Part shown: positions 1 through 7,798 of the stretch, piece after piece | Layout: each line of letters starts with the position of its first letter | Numbering within the stretch: the stretch's first letter is position 1 | Origin: Candidatus Aerophobota bacterium | GTDB lineage: Bacteria > Aerophobota > Aerophobia > Aerophobales > B47-G16 | DNA length: 23,903 bases | Assembly (NCBI GenBank): GCA_003648815.1 | Contig: QMPZ01000009.1 | Span: 1 to 23,903 of the forward strand | Direction: 5' to 3' | The notes under the pieces: model-generated | Seen by the model: only the letters and a program-made list of their open reading frames with translations | Database searches by the model: none | Told to the model about the DNA's origin: nothing | Position numbers and translations under genes: made by a program

Positions 1-699
1 ATAAAGAGGTTGGGGATAAATGTGGATGTGGTAAGACCTGTGGATGACCTTTCTAAATACAGAGCCGTCATCGCCCCGCTTATGTACATAGTGACAGAGG
101 AGGCAGCAACAAATATAAGAAGGTATGTGGAGAAAGGAGGCACTTTCATCGCGGGTTTCAGATTCGGAACGAAGGACGAAAACAGCAACATGGTAAAGAC
201 CGTCCTTCCGGGAAAGTTAAGGGACCTTTTCGGTATAGCTATATACGCCTGGGATAACCTGAGGGAAAGGAGCGTGGAGGTAAAGGATAAGGAGGGTGAA
301 AGCTATCAGGCCGACACCTTCGCCGACCTCATAACGCCGGAAGGAGCCGAGATCATAGCAAAATATAATAGCAGCTGGTATAGTCCTTATGCAGCAGCTA
401 CGGTAAGGAGCTTTGGAAAGGGAAAAGCCTATTATATAGGATGTGGCCTTTCCCAGGGTTTTTATGATAAACTTATGAGGAAAGTCCTGAAGGGCCTGGA
501 GGTTGAGGAAATTAGATGTCCGGATGAGGTGGAGATAGCCATCCGGCAAAAAGAGGATAAAAAACTTATCTTTTTGATGAACTTTTCCGATAAGTCCTCA
601 GAAGTCTCCTTGAGCAGGGAATATGTGGACCTCATCACAGAAAAGAAACTTTCCGGGAAAGTGGAGGTCGATCCCTTTGGGGTAATGCTCCTGATATAA
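1..699 (+). CDS. GH42 family beta-galactosidase, C-terminal part (5' end outside window)
   Basis: The reading frame is open at the first base, so only the C-terminal part (about 232 codons) is present. The catalytic TIM barrel lies outside the window. The visible part resembles the trimerisation domain of glycoside hydrolase family 42: a Rossmann-like segment with 'YRAVIAPLMYIV', then 'YVEKGGTFIAGFRFGTKDE' and 'LPGKLRDLFG'. A later 'YGKGRAYYLG'-like stretch (here FGKGKAYYIG) follows. The last 60 residues form a small beta domain ('KKLIFLMNFS') typical of the GH42 C-terminus. These enzymes release terminal beta-galactose or related sugars. No signal peptide can be judged. The Gfo/Idh/MocA gene starts 21 bp downstream, which suggests a sugar-utilisation operon. 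Family assignment is fairly secure; the substrate is not known. Confidence 0.8.
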   Translation: MKRLGINVDVVRPVDDLSKYRAVIAPLMYIVTEEAATNIRRYVEKGGTFIAGFRFGTKDENSNMVKTVLPGKLRDLFGIAIYAWDNLRERSVEVKDKEGESYQADTFADLITPEGAEIIAKYNSSWYSPYAAATVRSFGKGKAYYIGCGLSQGFYDKLMRKVLKGLEVEEIRCPDEVEIAIRQKEDKKLIFLMNFSDKSSEVSLSREYVDLITEKKLSGKVEVDPFGVMLLI

Positions 700-720
700 C
701 TTAAAGATAAGGAGAATGAG

Positions 721-1686
721 ATGGCTGTTAAAGTTGGCTTTATCGGTGCAGGAGGAATTGCCCGGTATCATGCGGAGCATCTGGCCAAAATAAAGGAGGC
801 CAGAATTGTTGCCTTCTGCGACCTCTCAAAGGAGAGGGCAGAGAAGATGGCAAGGGAATTCGGGGCAGGCTCATATACGGATCATCGCCGGATGCTGGAG
901 AAAGAAGAGCTGGATGCAGTCTATATCTGTATTCCTCCTTTTGCTCATCAGGATCAGGAAATTCTGGCGGCGGAGAAGGGAATAAATATCTTTGTGGAAA
1001 AACCCATCGCCCTCACCTTAAAGAAAGCTGAGCAAATAGAGGCAAAGGTTCTCGAAAACAAGGTAATAACATCCGTAGGATATCAGCAAAGATACTTAGA
1101 TATAGCTGATCGTCTACGTCTTATCTTAAAGGGGAAGAGGGCGGGAGCGTTTTTCGGCTACTGGATGGGAACTATGCCTCTTGTCAGCTGGTGGAGAAGA
1201 AAAGAGGAGTCCGGCGGTCAAATAATAGAGCAGACCACTCATATCTTCGATATGGCCAGATATCTCTTCGGCGAGGTGGAGAAGGTCTTTGCAATATCCA
1301 GGACAGGACTGATGAGCGAGGTGAAAGACTATAATGTGGAAGATGCCTCCAGCGTTAGCCTTTACTTTAAGGATGGTCTGATCGGGACCATATCCTCAGC
1401 TTGTTTTCTGTCCTGTGGGTTTAAAGTAGGCATGGACATTTATCTTAAGGATATGGTAATAGAATACAGGTGGGGAAGGTCTCTTAAGATCATTGAGGAG
1501 AAGAGGACGGAAAAGGTTTTGGCAGGCAATGATCCAGGATTTCTGGAGGATCAGGTCTTCATAGAGGCGGTAAGGACCGCCGACCCTTCCGGGATCAGGT
1601 CCGATTACAGTGATGCGCTGAAGACATTGAAGCTCACCTTAGCCGCTGATGAGTCCTTGAGGACAGGAAAGGTGGTGAAGGTGTAG
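721..1686 (+). CDS. Gfo/Idh/MocA family NAD(P)-dependent oxidoreductase
   Basis: This 321-residue protein has an N-terminal Rossmann fold with the dinucleotide motif 'GFIGAGGIARYH' (residues 6-17). The family-typical EKP (93-95) has the lysine usually involved in catalysis. The 'EQTTHIFDMARYL' stretch (about 170-182) supplies the conserved His and Asp of the C-terminal substrate domain. Family members oxidise or reduce sugars, inositols and related cyclic polyols; the substrate cannot be read from sequence. The start is supported by AAGGAG six bases before ATG 721. The upstream GH42 gene suggests a role in sugar processing after glycoside cleavage, which is inference. Length is normal for the family. 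Confidence 0.9.
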   Translation: MAVKVGFIGAGGIARYHAEHLAKIKEARIVAFCDLSKERAEKMAREFGAGSYTDHRRMLEKEELDAVYICIPPFAHQDQEILAAEKGINIFVEKPIALTLKKAEQIEAKVLENKVITSVGYQQRYLDIADRLRLILKGKRAGAFFGYWMGTMPLVSWWRRKEESGGQIIEQTTHIFDMARYLFGEVEKVFAISRTGLMSEVKDYNVEDASSVSLYFKDGLIGTISSACFLSCGFKVGMDIYLKDMVIEYRWGRSLKIIEEKRTEKVLAGNDPGFLEDQVFIEAVRTADPSGIRSDYSDALKTLKLTLAADESLRTGKVVKV

Positions 1687-1764
1687 GAGAAATTATGATG
1701 TCCATTCCCAAACCCACACCCCAGCAATATGCTATAAGTTAAGGAACAAAGGTTCTCTCCTAAA

Positions 1765-1796
1765 TTGAGAATCCTCATCATTTCTGTTATTCTCAA
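1765..1796. terminator. Inverted repeat after the oxidoreductase gene, weak terminator candidate
   Basis: TTGAGAAT (1765-1772) and ATTCTCAA (1789-1796) are perfect 8-bp arms with a 16-base loop. The left arm could instead pair with GGTTCTC at 1751-1757. No T-tract follows, so a classical intrinsic terminator is doubtful. It lies about 80 bp after the stop of the Gfo/Idh/MocA gene. Confidence 0.3.
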
Positions 1797-1884
1797 ATCA
1801 AATGGGAATGTTTGTGTTCTTCCAGATTCTATCCCTACAGGAGCTTATCCTGAAAGAATATTCCTCCTACCTTATAGCTTATTT

Positions 1885-2042
1885 CCCCTCAAGTATCGTT
1901 TTCTTGAAGTATAGGAATTTATAAACATTTGTTTAATAAAGGGGGGAGCAGCGAAGCGTTGAGGGGGAAAGATAGGCTTTCGCCCATTCCTTCGGAATGA
2001 CCCCCCTCAAGTGTCGTTTTTCTTGACATTAGAGGGGAATTT
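1885..2042. repeat. Imperfect direct repeats flanking a hairpin-rich (REP/MITE-like) element
   Basis: The segment beginning CCCCTCAAGTATCG (1885-1920) recurs as CCCCTCAAGTGTCG (2003-2042), with the first 23-24 bases nearly identical and similarity continuing to GAATTT. Between them lies an element bounded by GGGGGG (1941-1946) and CCCCCC (2001-2006). It contains two hairpins: GGGGGAAAG/CTTTCGCCC with a 5-base loop (1963-1985), and the perfect CATTCC-TTC-GGAATG (1985-1999). There is no coding capacity. The structure resembles a REP or miniature element. Whether it is mobile cannot be told from one copy. Confidence 0.6.
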
Positions 2043-2050
2043 GCTATCGT
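2023..2050 (+). promoter_or_regulatory. Sigma70-like promoter for xseA-xseB-DUF212-nadK
   Basis: TTGACA (2023-2028, perfect -35) is followed after 16 bp by TATCGT (2045-2050, four of six -10 matches). It lies about 30 bp before the xseA start, and its -35 is inside the right-hand direct repeat. Confidence 0.6.
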
Positions 2051-2078
2051 AAAGGCAATCATAGAGGGTTGAGGGAAA

Positions 2079-3431
2079 ATGCAACCACATATTTATACTG
2101 TGAACGAGGTCACTACCTACATAAAAAACTGTCTGGAAGAAGACGAAAAATTGCAGGACGTATGGGTAAAAGGAGAGATCTCGAATTTTAAGTCTCCCTC
2201 CCGACACCTTTACTTTTCTTTAAAGGACGAGGAGAGTCTTCTTTCCTGTATAATGTTTCAGGACAAAGCCAGTGGTCTAAAATTTACCCTTGAAAACGGT
2301 CTTGAGGTAATAGCTCGGGGAAACATTGGGGTCTACAAGCCTCAGGGAAAGTATCAACTTTACGTAGAGGAAATCTTTCCTGTAGGAAGAGGCTATCTTT
2401 ACCTTGCCTTCGAGCAGTTAAAGAAGGAGCTGGGAAAAAAGGGATATTTTAGACCTGAGCACAAGCTTCCCCTTCCTTTTCTTCCCCAGAGAATAGGAGT
2501 GGTCACCTCTCCCGATGGGGCAGCCATTAGAGATATTCTTACCGTCTTGGATAGGCGATTTCCAAATCTTGAGATTATTCTTTCGCCTTGTCGAGTCCAG
2601 GGCGAAGAGGCGGCCGGGGAAATTGCCCAGGCAATTCGAAATTTGAACGAGTATGGCAAGGTGGACGTAATAATCGTAGGAAGGGGAGGGGGTTCCTTGG
2701 AGGACCTGTTTCCCTTTAACGAGAGGATAGTGGCAGATGCCATCTATGAGTCTCGTATCCCTATTATCTCTGCCGTAGGACATGAAATAGATGTGACCAT
2801 TTCTGACTTTGTGGCAGATGAGAGAGCACCCACCCCTTCGGCAGCTGCCGAACGAGTGGTACCAAAAAAAGAGGATTTAATTGAGATATTGGAAAGCTAC
2901 AGGAAAAAGCTATCTCATTTTATAACTGCTTATCTTCACTCACTTCGATTAACCCTGAAGAACATAAGATCCTCTTCTTCTCTCAAACAGCCTTATTTTA
3001 AGCTTCGTGACCTTAAGCAGGAGTTAGATGAACTTCGAAGGAGAATGAGTTCTTGTCTTATTCATAGAAGTCAACTGGAGAAAAATAAACTTTTTTCCTT
3101 AGCTCATGCCTTAAGACAGTCTTCCCCGAAAAAAAGGATAGACCTGAAAGGGGAGGAACTGGGACGAGAAAAGAAAAGGCTGGTGGATGTGATGGTGGAA
3201 AGCTTGAGGAAGAAAAAAGAGAAAATACTCTTCTGTAAAGAGAGGATGAGAAGTCTTTCTCCTTTGTCCATCTTAAAGAGAGGCTATAGCATTTGCTTTA
3301 GTTACCCGGAAGGGAAATTGATCAAGAGATCTGAGCAGCTAAAAAAGGGAGATAGGATAAAGGTAAAGTTGTATAAGGGAAGCGTTTATTCACGAGTTTA
3401 TCAGATTCAGGAGGAAGAAGTTGAAGTTTGA
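2079..3431 (+). CDS. xseA: Exodeoxyribonuclease VII large subunit
   Basis: This is a 450-residue protein, the usual length for XseA. The N-terminal 100 residues form the OB-fold DNA-binding domain ('YTVNEVTTYIKN', then 'VWVKGEISNFK'). The central catalytic domain carries the conserved 'GVVTSPDGAAIRDIL' and 'IIVGRGGGSLEDLFPFN' motifs, followed by 'SAVGHEIDVTISDFVAD' and 'RAPTPSAAAE'. A long coiled-coil region and the short C-terminal 'LKRGYSICFS' segment complete the family pattern. With XseB it degrades single-stranded DNA to oligonucleotides in both directions and acts in DNA repair in the cytoplasm. GAGGG lies shortly before ATG 2079. xseB begins inside its last codons. Confidence 0.97.
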   Translation: MQPHIYTVNEVTTYIKNCLEEDEKLQDVWVKGEISNFKSPSRHLYFSLKDEESLLSCIMFQDKASGLKFTLENGLEVIARGNIGVYKPQGKYQLYVEEIFPVGRGYLYLAFEQLKKELGKKGYFRPEHKLPLPFLPQRIGVVTSPDGAAIRDILTVLDRRFPNLEIILSPCRVQGEEAAGEIAQAIRNLNEYGKVDVIIVGRGGGSLEDLFPFNERIVADAIYESRIPIISAVGHEIDVTISDFVADERAPTPSAAAERVVPKKEDLIEILESYRKKLSHFITAYLHSLRLTLKNIRSSSSLKQPYFKLRDLKQELDELRRRMSSCLIHRSQLEKNKLFSLAHALRQSSPKKRIDLKGEELGREKKRLVDVMVESLRKKKEKILFCKERMRSLSPLSILKRGYSICFSYPEGKLIKRSEQLKKGDRIKVKLYKGSVYSRVYQIQEEEVEV

Positions 3432-3648
3432 AGAGGCTATGGAAAAATTGCAAAAAATTACTCAAGAGCTGGAGGGGGAAGACCTTCCCTTAGAGGAGGC
3501 CTTGCAGAAATTTGAGGAGGGAATGAAGTTGGTCAGCTTCTGCGAGAGAAAATTGGAGGAGGCAGAAAAGAAGATTCAGGTGTTGATAAGGGAGGAGAAC
3601 ACGCTCAAGTTAAAGGACTGGAAGGAAGAGAAGGAAGACGAATGTTGA
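3421..3648 (+). CDS. xseB: Exodeoxyribonuclease VII small subunit
   Basis: This 75-residue protein is typical of XseB: 'FEEAMEKLQKITQELEGEDLPLEEALQ' is the conserved helix-hairpin pattern, abridged here as FEEAMEKL and LPLEEALQKFEEG. It binds the long helices of XseA as several copies per large subunit. The start is TTG at 3421, chosen because AGGAGG lies six bases upstream and the family motif begins immediately. It overlaps the end of xseA by 11 bp and the next gene by 7 bp, implying translational coupling. Confidence 0.95.
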   Translation: MKFEEAMEKLQKITQELEGEDLPLEEALQKFEEGMKLVSFCERKLEEAEKKIQVLIREENTLKLKDWKEEKEDEC

Positions 3649-4085
3649 AAGCTATCTGCCTTATCTTTTTTCAAAGACTTTTCCTGGCTGTCCTCTTAGC
3701 CTGGTGTCTTGCGCAGGGCCTCAAGCTCATAATTTCAGTTATCAAAGAAGGAAAGATGAAGTGGCGTCGTTTTCTGGAACCAGGAGGGATGCCTTCCTCA
3801 CATGCTGCGGTAGTAGTAGCTTTGCTCGTTGGAGTGGGAATAAAGGAGGGTATAGAAACGACAGTCTTCATCATTACTTTGGTCTTCGCCTCGGTTACTA
3901 TCTATGAAGCGATAGGGGTACGAAGAGAAGTAGGGGAACAGGCAAAGCTTTTAAATGAGATTCTTCAGAACCTTCCCTCTCAGCGTCTCCTAAGTTACAG
4001 ATTAAAGGAGCAATTAGGTCATAAACCTGTCGAGGCATTGATAGGGGGAATCATAGGGTTATTTGCAGCCTTGTTGTTATTGTGA
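3642..4085 (+). CDS. Divergent PAP2 family (DUF212) membrane protein
   Basis: This 147-residue protein matches the DUF212/YuiD-type divergent PAP2 family. It has an N-terminal hydrophobic helix (about 8-30), then the signature 'GGMPSSHAA' (48-56), which resembles the phosphatase SxxxH motif of PAP2 enzymes. Two or three further hydrophobic helices follow ('TVFIITLVFASVTIYEA' and the C-terminal 'IGGIIGLFAALLLL'). The role is unknown; a membrane phosphatase acting on lipid phosphates is a family-level guess. Its ATG overlaps the xseB stop, and its end precedes nadK by 28 bp, placing it inside the xseAB-nadK operon. Confidence 0.88.
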   Translation: MLKAICLIFFQRLFLAVLLAWCLAQGLKLIISVIKEGKMKWRRFLEPGGMPSSHAAVVVALLVGVGIKEGIETTVFIITLVFASVTIYEAIGVRREVGEQAKLLNEILQNLPSQRLLSYRLKEQLGHKPVEALIGGIIGLFAALLLL

Positions 4086-4113
4086 TTATATAAGCCATGC
4101 AAGGAAGAAGCAT

Positions 4114-4989
4114 ATGATTAAAAGCATGGGAATTGTAGCAAATCAACAAAGAGAAGAGATTCTGGGTTATGCGGTTTCCTTAATTCAGTGGTTGGAAAAG
4201 AAAGGAATAAAGGCCTTTGTCATTAATTGGATGAAGGAGAAAATTAATCGTCCCGTATCAGCCGTAAGCAAGGAAGAGATGGGGAAAAAGGTAGATCTAA
4301 TCATTAGCTTGGGAGGAGATGGAACTCTTTGTAGAGCAGCACGTGATTTTTCTCCCTATCGCATTCCTCTGTTAGGTATAAATATGGGAGGATTGGGTTT
4401 TCTCACGGAAATTCCCGCCTCTCAGGCTGAACAAGGGCTTATAAGGGTCATGGAGGGAAAATACAGGATAGAAAAACGTTTGATGCTCGAGGCGAATGTC
4501 CACAGAGGTGAGAGGAAAGTAAAGAGTTCTCTTGCTTTAAATGATGTAGTCATCACCAGAGGAGCTCTATCCCGTCTCATTAAACTTGAGACCTTTGTCT
4601 CGGGAGAATTTATCACCACTTACTCTGCTGATGGATTGATTATCTCCACTCCTACGGGCTCTACCGCTTACTCCCTTTCAGCTGGCGGTCCGATAGTGCA
4701 CCCCAGTCTGGGAGTGATACTTCTTTCCCCCATTTGCGCTCACACCCTGGCTGTGAGGCCTTTAATCATCTCCCAGGATGACAGGGTGGAGATTTTCGTG
4801 GAGCATCCTTCAAGCAAGGTTATGCTTACCATAGATGGCCAGATAGGATTTGACCTTGAAGATAAAGATGTGGTAAGGGTCGAGAAGGCCTCCTGTGAAG
4901 CAAGGTTGGTCAGGCTGGAGGAAAGGGGATTTTTCAAGATGCTGAGGACGAAGTTGGGATGGAGTGGAAAACCGATGAAAATTAGGTGA
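4114..4989 (+). CDS. nadK: NAD kinase
   Basis: This enzyme phosphorylates NAD+ to NADP+ in the cytoplasm. From ATG 4114 the protein is 291 residues, normal for bacterial NadK. The start is chosen because AAGGA lies eight bases upstream and the core beta strand 'MGIVANQQREE' follows at once; the frame is open further upstream to TTG 4063, but that would overlap the DUF212 gene. Key motifs are 'SLGGDGTL' (GGDG at 67-70), 'LNDVVITRG' and 'TPTGSTAYSLSAGGP', all diagnostic of the family. Position between xseAB and a permease suggests housekeeping co-transcription rather than a dedicated pathway. Confidence 0.96.
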   Translation: MIKSMGIVANQQREEILGYAVSLIQWLEKKGIKAFVINWMKEKINRPVSAVSKEEMGKKVDLIISLGGDGTLCRAARDFSPYRIPLLGINMGGLGFLTEIPASQAEQGLIRVMEGKYRIEKRLMLEANVHRGERKVKSSLALNDVVITRGALSRLIKLETFVSGEFITTYSADGLIISTPTGSTAYSLSAGGPIVHPSLGVILLSPICAHTLAVRPLIISQDDRVEIFVEHPSSKVMLTIDGQIGFDLEDKDVVRVEKASCEARLVRLEERGFFKMLRTKLGWSGKPMKIR

Positions 4990-4994
4990 GTAGA

Positions 4995-5762
4995 ATGCGA
5001 CTCATCCTGGCAATCTCTCAAAATGTCTTTCGCAAGGCCTTAAGAAGCAAGATCTTCACCGTGTTTTTACTCCTCACCCTGGGTTTTATCCTGCTTTCCA
5101 AAGTATTTGAGTTTTTGACCATAGCCTCTGAGGCAAAGCTCATCAAAGATGTAGGGCTGGTAGCTATAGCTTTCTTTACGGCTTTAATTGCTATCTTTCT
5201 TTCAGGAGAGGCAATCACCAGCGAGGTTGAGGAAAAAACTATTTATACCATTCTTTCCAAACCGTTAACGAGATGGGAGTTTATTCTGGGAAAGTTCTTG
5301 GGAGTAATCTGGGCTATCTTATTGGCCTTGGCTGTAAGCGGTCTTGCCTTTTTTATTCTGCTTTACCTGAAAGGTTGCCTGGTGGTGGGTGTGATGTTTG
5401 AGGCTATTCTTTTCGTATTTTTTGAGACAGTAGTTATCGCTTCAATTGGCATTATGTTTTCCTCTTTATCTTCTTCCACCTCTACCAGCACCATATTTAC
5501 CTTCTTCGTCTACCTGATGGGACACTTTAATCCGCAACTGAAGTTTTTAGGGGAAAGGACAGGGGAGAGATTGGTTAAGTGGACCATTAAGATAGTTGGA
5601 TGGATTCTGCCTAACTTAGAGTATTTCAATGTAAGGGAAAGGGTAGCCCAGGATATCTTTATCAATCCTACCTATATAGGAAAAGCCTTCTTGTACGCTA
5701 CCATCTATGCTTGTGCTATGTTGATCCTTGCTTATCTTTTTTTGAGGCAGAGAGAATTTTAA
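4995..5762 (+). CDS. ABC-2 type transporter permease, no adjacent ATPase
   Basis: About 255 residues with six predicted membrane helices. They include an N-terminal one after 'NVFRKALRSKIFTVFLL', and then 'FFTALIAIFLSGEAI'. The segment 'EVEEKTIYTILSKPLTRWEFILGK' (quoted in part: EKTIYTILSKPLTR) is characteristic of ABC-2 permeases. The start is probably ATG 4995, with AGGTGA just upstream; GTG 4986 would overlap nadK by 4 bp. No nucleotide-binding subunit lies nearby, so the partner ATPase must be encoded elsewhere, if one exists. The substrate is unknown. Its stop codon overlaps that of the convergent fumB in a TTAA. Confidence 0.85.
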   Translation: MRLILAISQNVFRKALRSKIFTVFLLLTLGFILLSKVFEFLTIASEAKLIKDVGLVAIAFFTALIAIFLSGEAITSEVEEKTIYTILSKPLTRWEFILGKFLGVIWAILLALAVSGLAFFILLYLKGCLVVGVMFEAILFVFFETVVIASIGIMFSSLSSSTSTSTIFTFFVYLMGHFNPQLKFLGERTGERLVKWTIKIVGWILPNLEYFNVRERVAQDIFINPTYIGKAFLYATIYACAMLILAYLFLRQREF

Positions 5763-6316
5763 ATCCTGTATTGTCTTTTTCCCTCCTCATATAAGTCGCC
5801 TCCTCTAACGTCACCCGCCACGATAACTGGAAAATCCTCCACTGCTAATTTGTAAATAGCCTCAGTTCCCAAGTCCTCATAGGCAATGATCTCTGCTCCT
5901 TTAATATATTCGGATAAAAGAGCGGCAGCTCCTCCAATGGCTGCGAAGTAGACTGCTTTGTACCTTTTCATAGCTTCCTTTACCTCCTCCGAGCGAGAAC
6001 CTTTTCCTATCATTCCTTTTATCCCTGCCTCTATAAGAAAGATAGCATACGGGTCCATTCTGCAGCTTGTGGTAGGTCCTATAGGGCCAACTGCTCTACC
6101 TGGCTTAGCTGGGGCAGGTCCCGCATAATAAATTATCTGTCCCTGAGGATTAAAGGGAAGGGCTTTGCCTTTCTTAATCGCCTCCACCAGTCTCTTATGA
6201 GCTGTATCGCGAGCAGTGTATACAATTCCATTAAGCAAGACCCTATCCCCAATGATAAGTTTTTCCACATCTTCATCGGACAAAGGGGTATTTAACCTAA
6301 TCTCATCCTTCATCAT
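5759..6316 (-). CDS. fumB: Class I fumarate hydratase, beta (C-terminal) subunit
   Basis: This 185-residue protein matches the C-terminal domain of Fe-S class I fumarases, with 'YYAGPAPAKPGRAVGPIGP', 'TTSCRMDPY', 'GMIGKG' and 'AIGGAAALLSEYI'. With the alpha subunit encoded 22 bp upstream it makes the two-subunit enzyme that interconverts fumarate and malate. The related L(+)-tartrate dehydratase has the same layout and cannot be excluded. AGGAGG lies upstream of the double ATG start. Its TAA is shared, on the opposite strand, with the stop of the ABC permease, leaving no room for a separate terminator. Confidence 0.92.
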   Translation of the reverse strand: MMKDEIRLNTPLSDEDVEKLIIGDRVLLNGIVYTARDTAHKRLVEAIKKGKALPFNPQGQIIYYAGPAPAKPGRAVGPIGPTTSCRMDPYAIFLIEAGIKGMIGKGSRSEEVKEAMKRYKAVYFAAIGGAAALLSEYIKGAEIIAYEDLGTEAIYKLAVEDFPVIVAGDVRGGDLYEEGKRQYRI

Positions 6317-6338
6317 TTATTTGTTTTTACCTCCTTAC

Positions 6339-7184
6339 TTAAATCTCTATCTCTTTATGTCTTGCTGCATGACACTGCAGGTTTACCGCCACCGGAAGGC
6401 TGGCGATGTGGCAGGGAAAGTGCTCTATGTTCACCGCCAGCGCTGTTATCCTTCCTCCCAGCCCCTGGGGTCCGATACCTAATCTGTTTATCTCTACAAG
6501 AAGCTCATCTTCCAGCTCAGCGTATCTTGCATTAGGATTATGCTGGCCAATCTTCCTCAAAAGAGCTCTTTTTGCCAGAAGAGAAACTTCCTCAAAGTCA
6601 CCTCCGATACCCACTCCTATTATTAGTGGAGGACAAGGATTGGGACCCGCTTCCTCAACCGTCTGAATTACAAATCTTTTAACTCCTTTCACTCCGTCTG
6701 CGGGCTTGAGCATAGCGACCCTACTCATATTTTCTGCCCCACCCCCTTTGGGGACAAAAGCAATTCTTACCTTATTTCCCCGAACAATCCTTATGTGCAT
6801 TATGCAAGGAGTGTTATCCTTAGTATTGGTGCGGTCAAAGAGAGGATCAGCAACCATAGATTTACGCAGATACCCTTCGCTATAACCCTCTCTTACTCCT
6901 TCATTTATAGCATCCTCTAAGCTTTTTCCCACAATTTTAACCTCCTGTCCCAGATCTATGAAAAAGACGGCAACTCCGGTATCCTGACATAAAGGAAGTT
7001 TCTGCTTTCCAGCGACTTCGATATTTTTCAATATCTTTTTCAGGATATCCTTGCCTATAGGTGAGACTTCCCTTTCGTATCCCTTCCTCAAGGCATCTAT
7101 CACATCTTGAGGTAGATAGTAATTGGCATCCATGCATAGTTTCTTCACTGCTCTTTTAATCTCATCTGCCCTGATTTCCCTCAC
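6339..7184 (-). CDS. fumA: Class I fumarate hydratase, alpha (N-terminal) subunit
   Basis: 281 residues, the usual size for the alpha subunit. The three cysteines expected to hold the [4Fe-4S] cluster are visible: C66 in 'LPLCQDTG', C184 in 'GPNPCPPLIIGVG' and C271 in 'NLQCHAARH'. The glycine-rich 'FVPKGGGAENMS' (about 143-154) is also conserved. The enzyme is oxygen-sensitive and fits an anaerobic lifestyle. It is co-transcribed with the beta subunit. Fumarase is favoured over tartrate dehydratase only by general frequency. Confidence 0.92.
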   Translation of the reverse strand: MREIRADEIKRAVKKLCMDANYYLPQDVIDALRKGYEREVSPIGKDILKKILKNIEVAGKQKLPLCQDTGVAVFFIDLGQEVKIVGKSLEDAINEGVREGYSEGYLRKSMVADPLFDRTNTKDNTPCIMHIRIVRGNKVRIAFVPKGGGAENMSRVAMLKPADGVKGVKRFVIQTVEEAGPNPCPPLIIGVGIGGDFEEVSLLAKRALLRKIGQHNPNARYAELEDELLVEINRLGIGPQGLGGRITALAVNIEHFPCHIASLPVAVNLQCHAARHKEIEI

Positions 7185-7226
7185 GGCTTTACCTCTCTAA
7201 AACGATTTTTGCACTTCTTAAGGCTG

Positions 7227-7763
7227 CTAACCACTCTCCCATACTTTCTTAAAATACTCCCCGAGCTTGCAAGCTACTTCTTTGGAGTCGATGAGAACAC
7301 AAACCTCGTTATTCTGGGTAAGGGAATAATAGGTCCAATTGGTGCTTCCCACAATGCTTATTCTGTCATCAATTATCAGAAGTTTTGCGTGAGTGGTAAC
7401 AAATATAGAATCGTACTTTACCTTTATCCCATTTTTAGAGAGGATTCGACCGACTTTTCTGTTCTTGTCATCGACCCTTGGCCAGGTTCCTATCTCAAGG
7501 ATTACCTCTACCTCTACCCCCCTTTTTCTGGCTTTGATCAAGTCCGTAATTAAAATATTGCTGGGGCTGTTTGGGTATTCTTCATAATAACCAACCTCAA
7601 ACATCATCACCTTGATGGAATTCTTAGCCTCTTTTATGGCCTTATGAACTACGTCAAAGTATTCTCTGTTGGTAATTACCTTAATATCCTGAGCACTTGC
7701 AAGTGCTGGCAGCAAGAGAAGGATACACAGCCAAATAGGAAAAAGCGCTATTCTTCTTGTCAT
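7227..7763 (-). CDS. Secreted phospholipase D-like protein with one HKD motif
   Basis: A hydrophobic N-terminal segment ending in 'LLLLPALASA' is a likely Sec signal peptide. The mature part carries one PLD catalytic motif: H125, K127 and D132 in 'HAKLLIIDDR', followed by 'GSTNWTYYS' at about 139-147. With a single HKD it would act as a dimer, like the Nuc-type endonucleases, rather than as a two-motif phospholipase. The substrate could be DNA or phosphodiester lipids outside the cytoplasm. ATG 7763 is preferred because GGAAGG lies five bases before it; GTG 7781 would add six polar residues. It follows hisF by about 35 bp, a neighbour with no obvious link. Confidence 0.85.
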   Translation of the reverse strand: MTRRIALFPIWLCILLLLPALASAQDIKVITNREYFDVVHKAIKEAKNSIKVMMFEVGYYEEYPNSPSNILITDLIKARKRGVEVEVILEIGTWPRVDDKNRKVGRILSKNGIKVKYDSIFVTTHAKLLIIDDRISIVGSTNWTYYSLTQNNEVCVLIDSKEVACKLGEYFKKVWESG

Positions 7764-7798
7764 TTTTACCTTCCGATGCACTCTATGAGTTTGCCATC

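Larger units (their letters stand above)
1687..2078. other. 392-bp intergenic region before xseA
   Basis: No convincing gene is seen here on either strand. The region holds an inverted repeat near 1765-1796, a hairpin-rich element at 1941-2006 between two imperfect direct repeats, and a sigma70-like promoter just before xseA. The stretch 1797-1884 shows nothing recognisable. Confidence 0.7.

Noticed and set aside
2399..2783. Two overlapping minus-strand frames of over 100 codons opposite xseA
   Set aside because: They lie wholly inside xseA, whose motifs are complete; no ribosome sites or family features.
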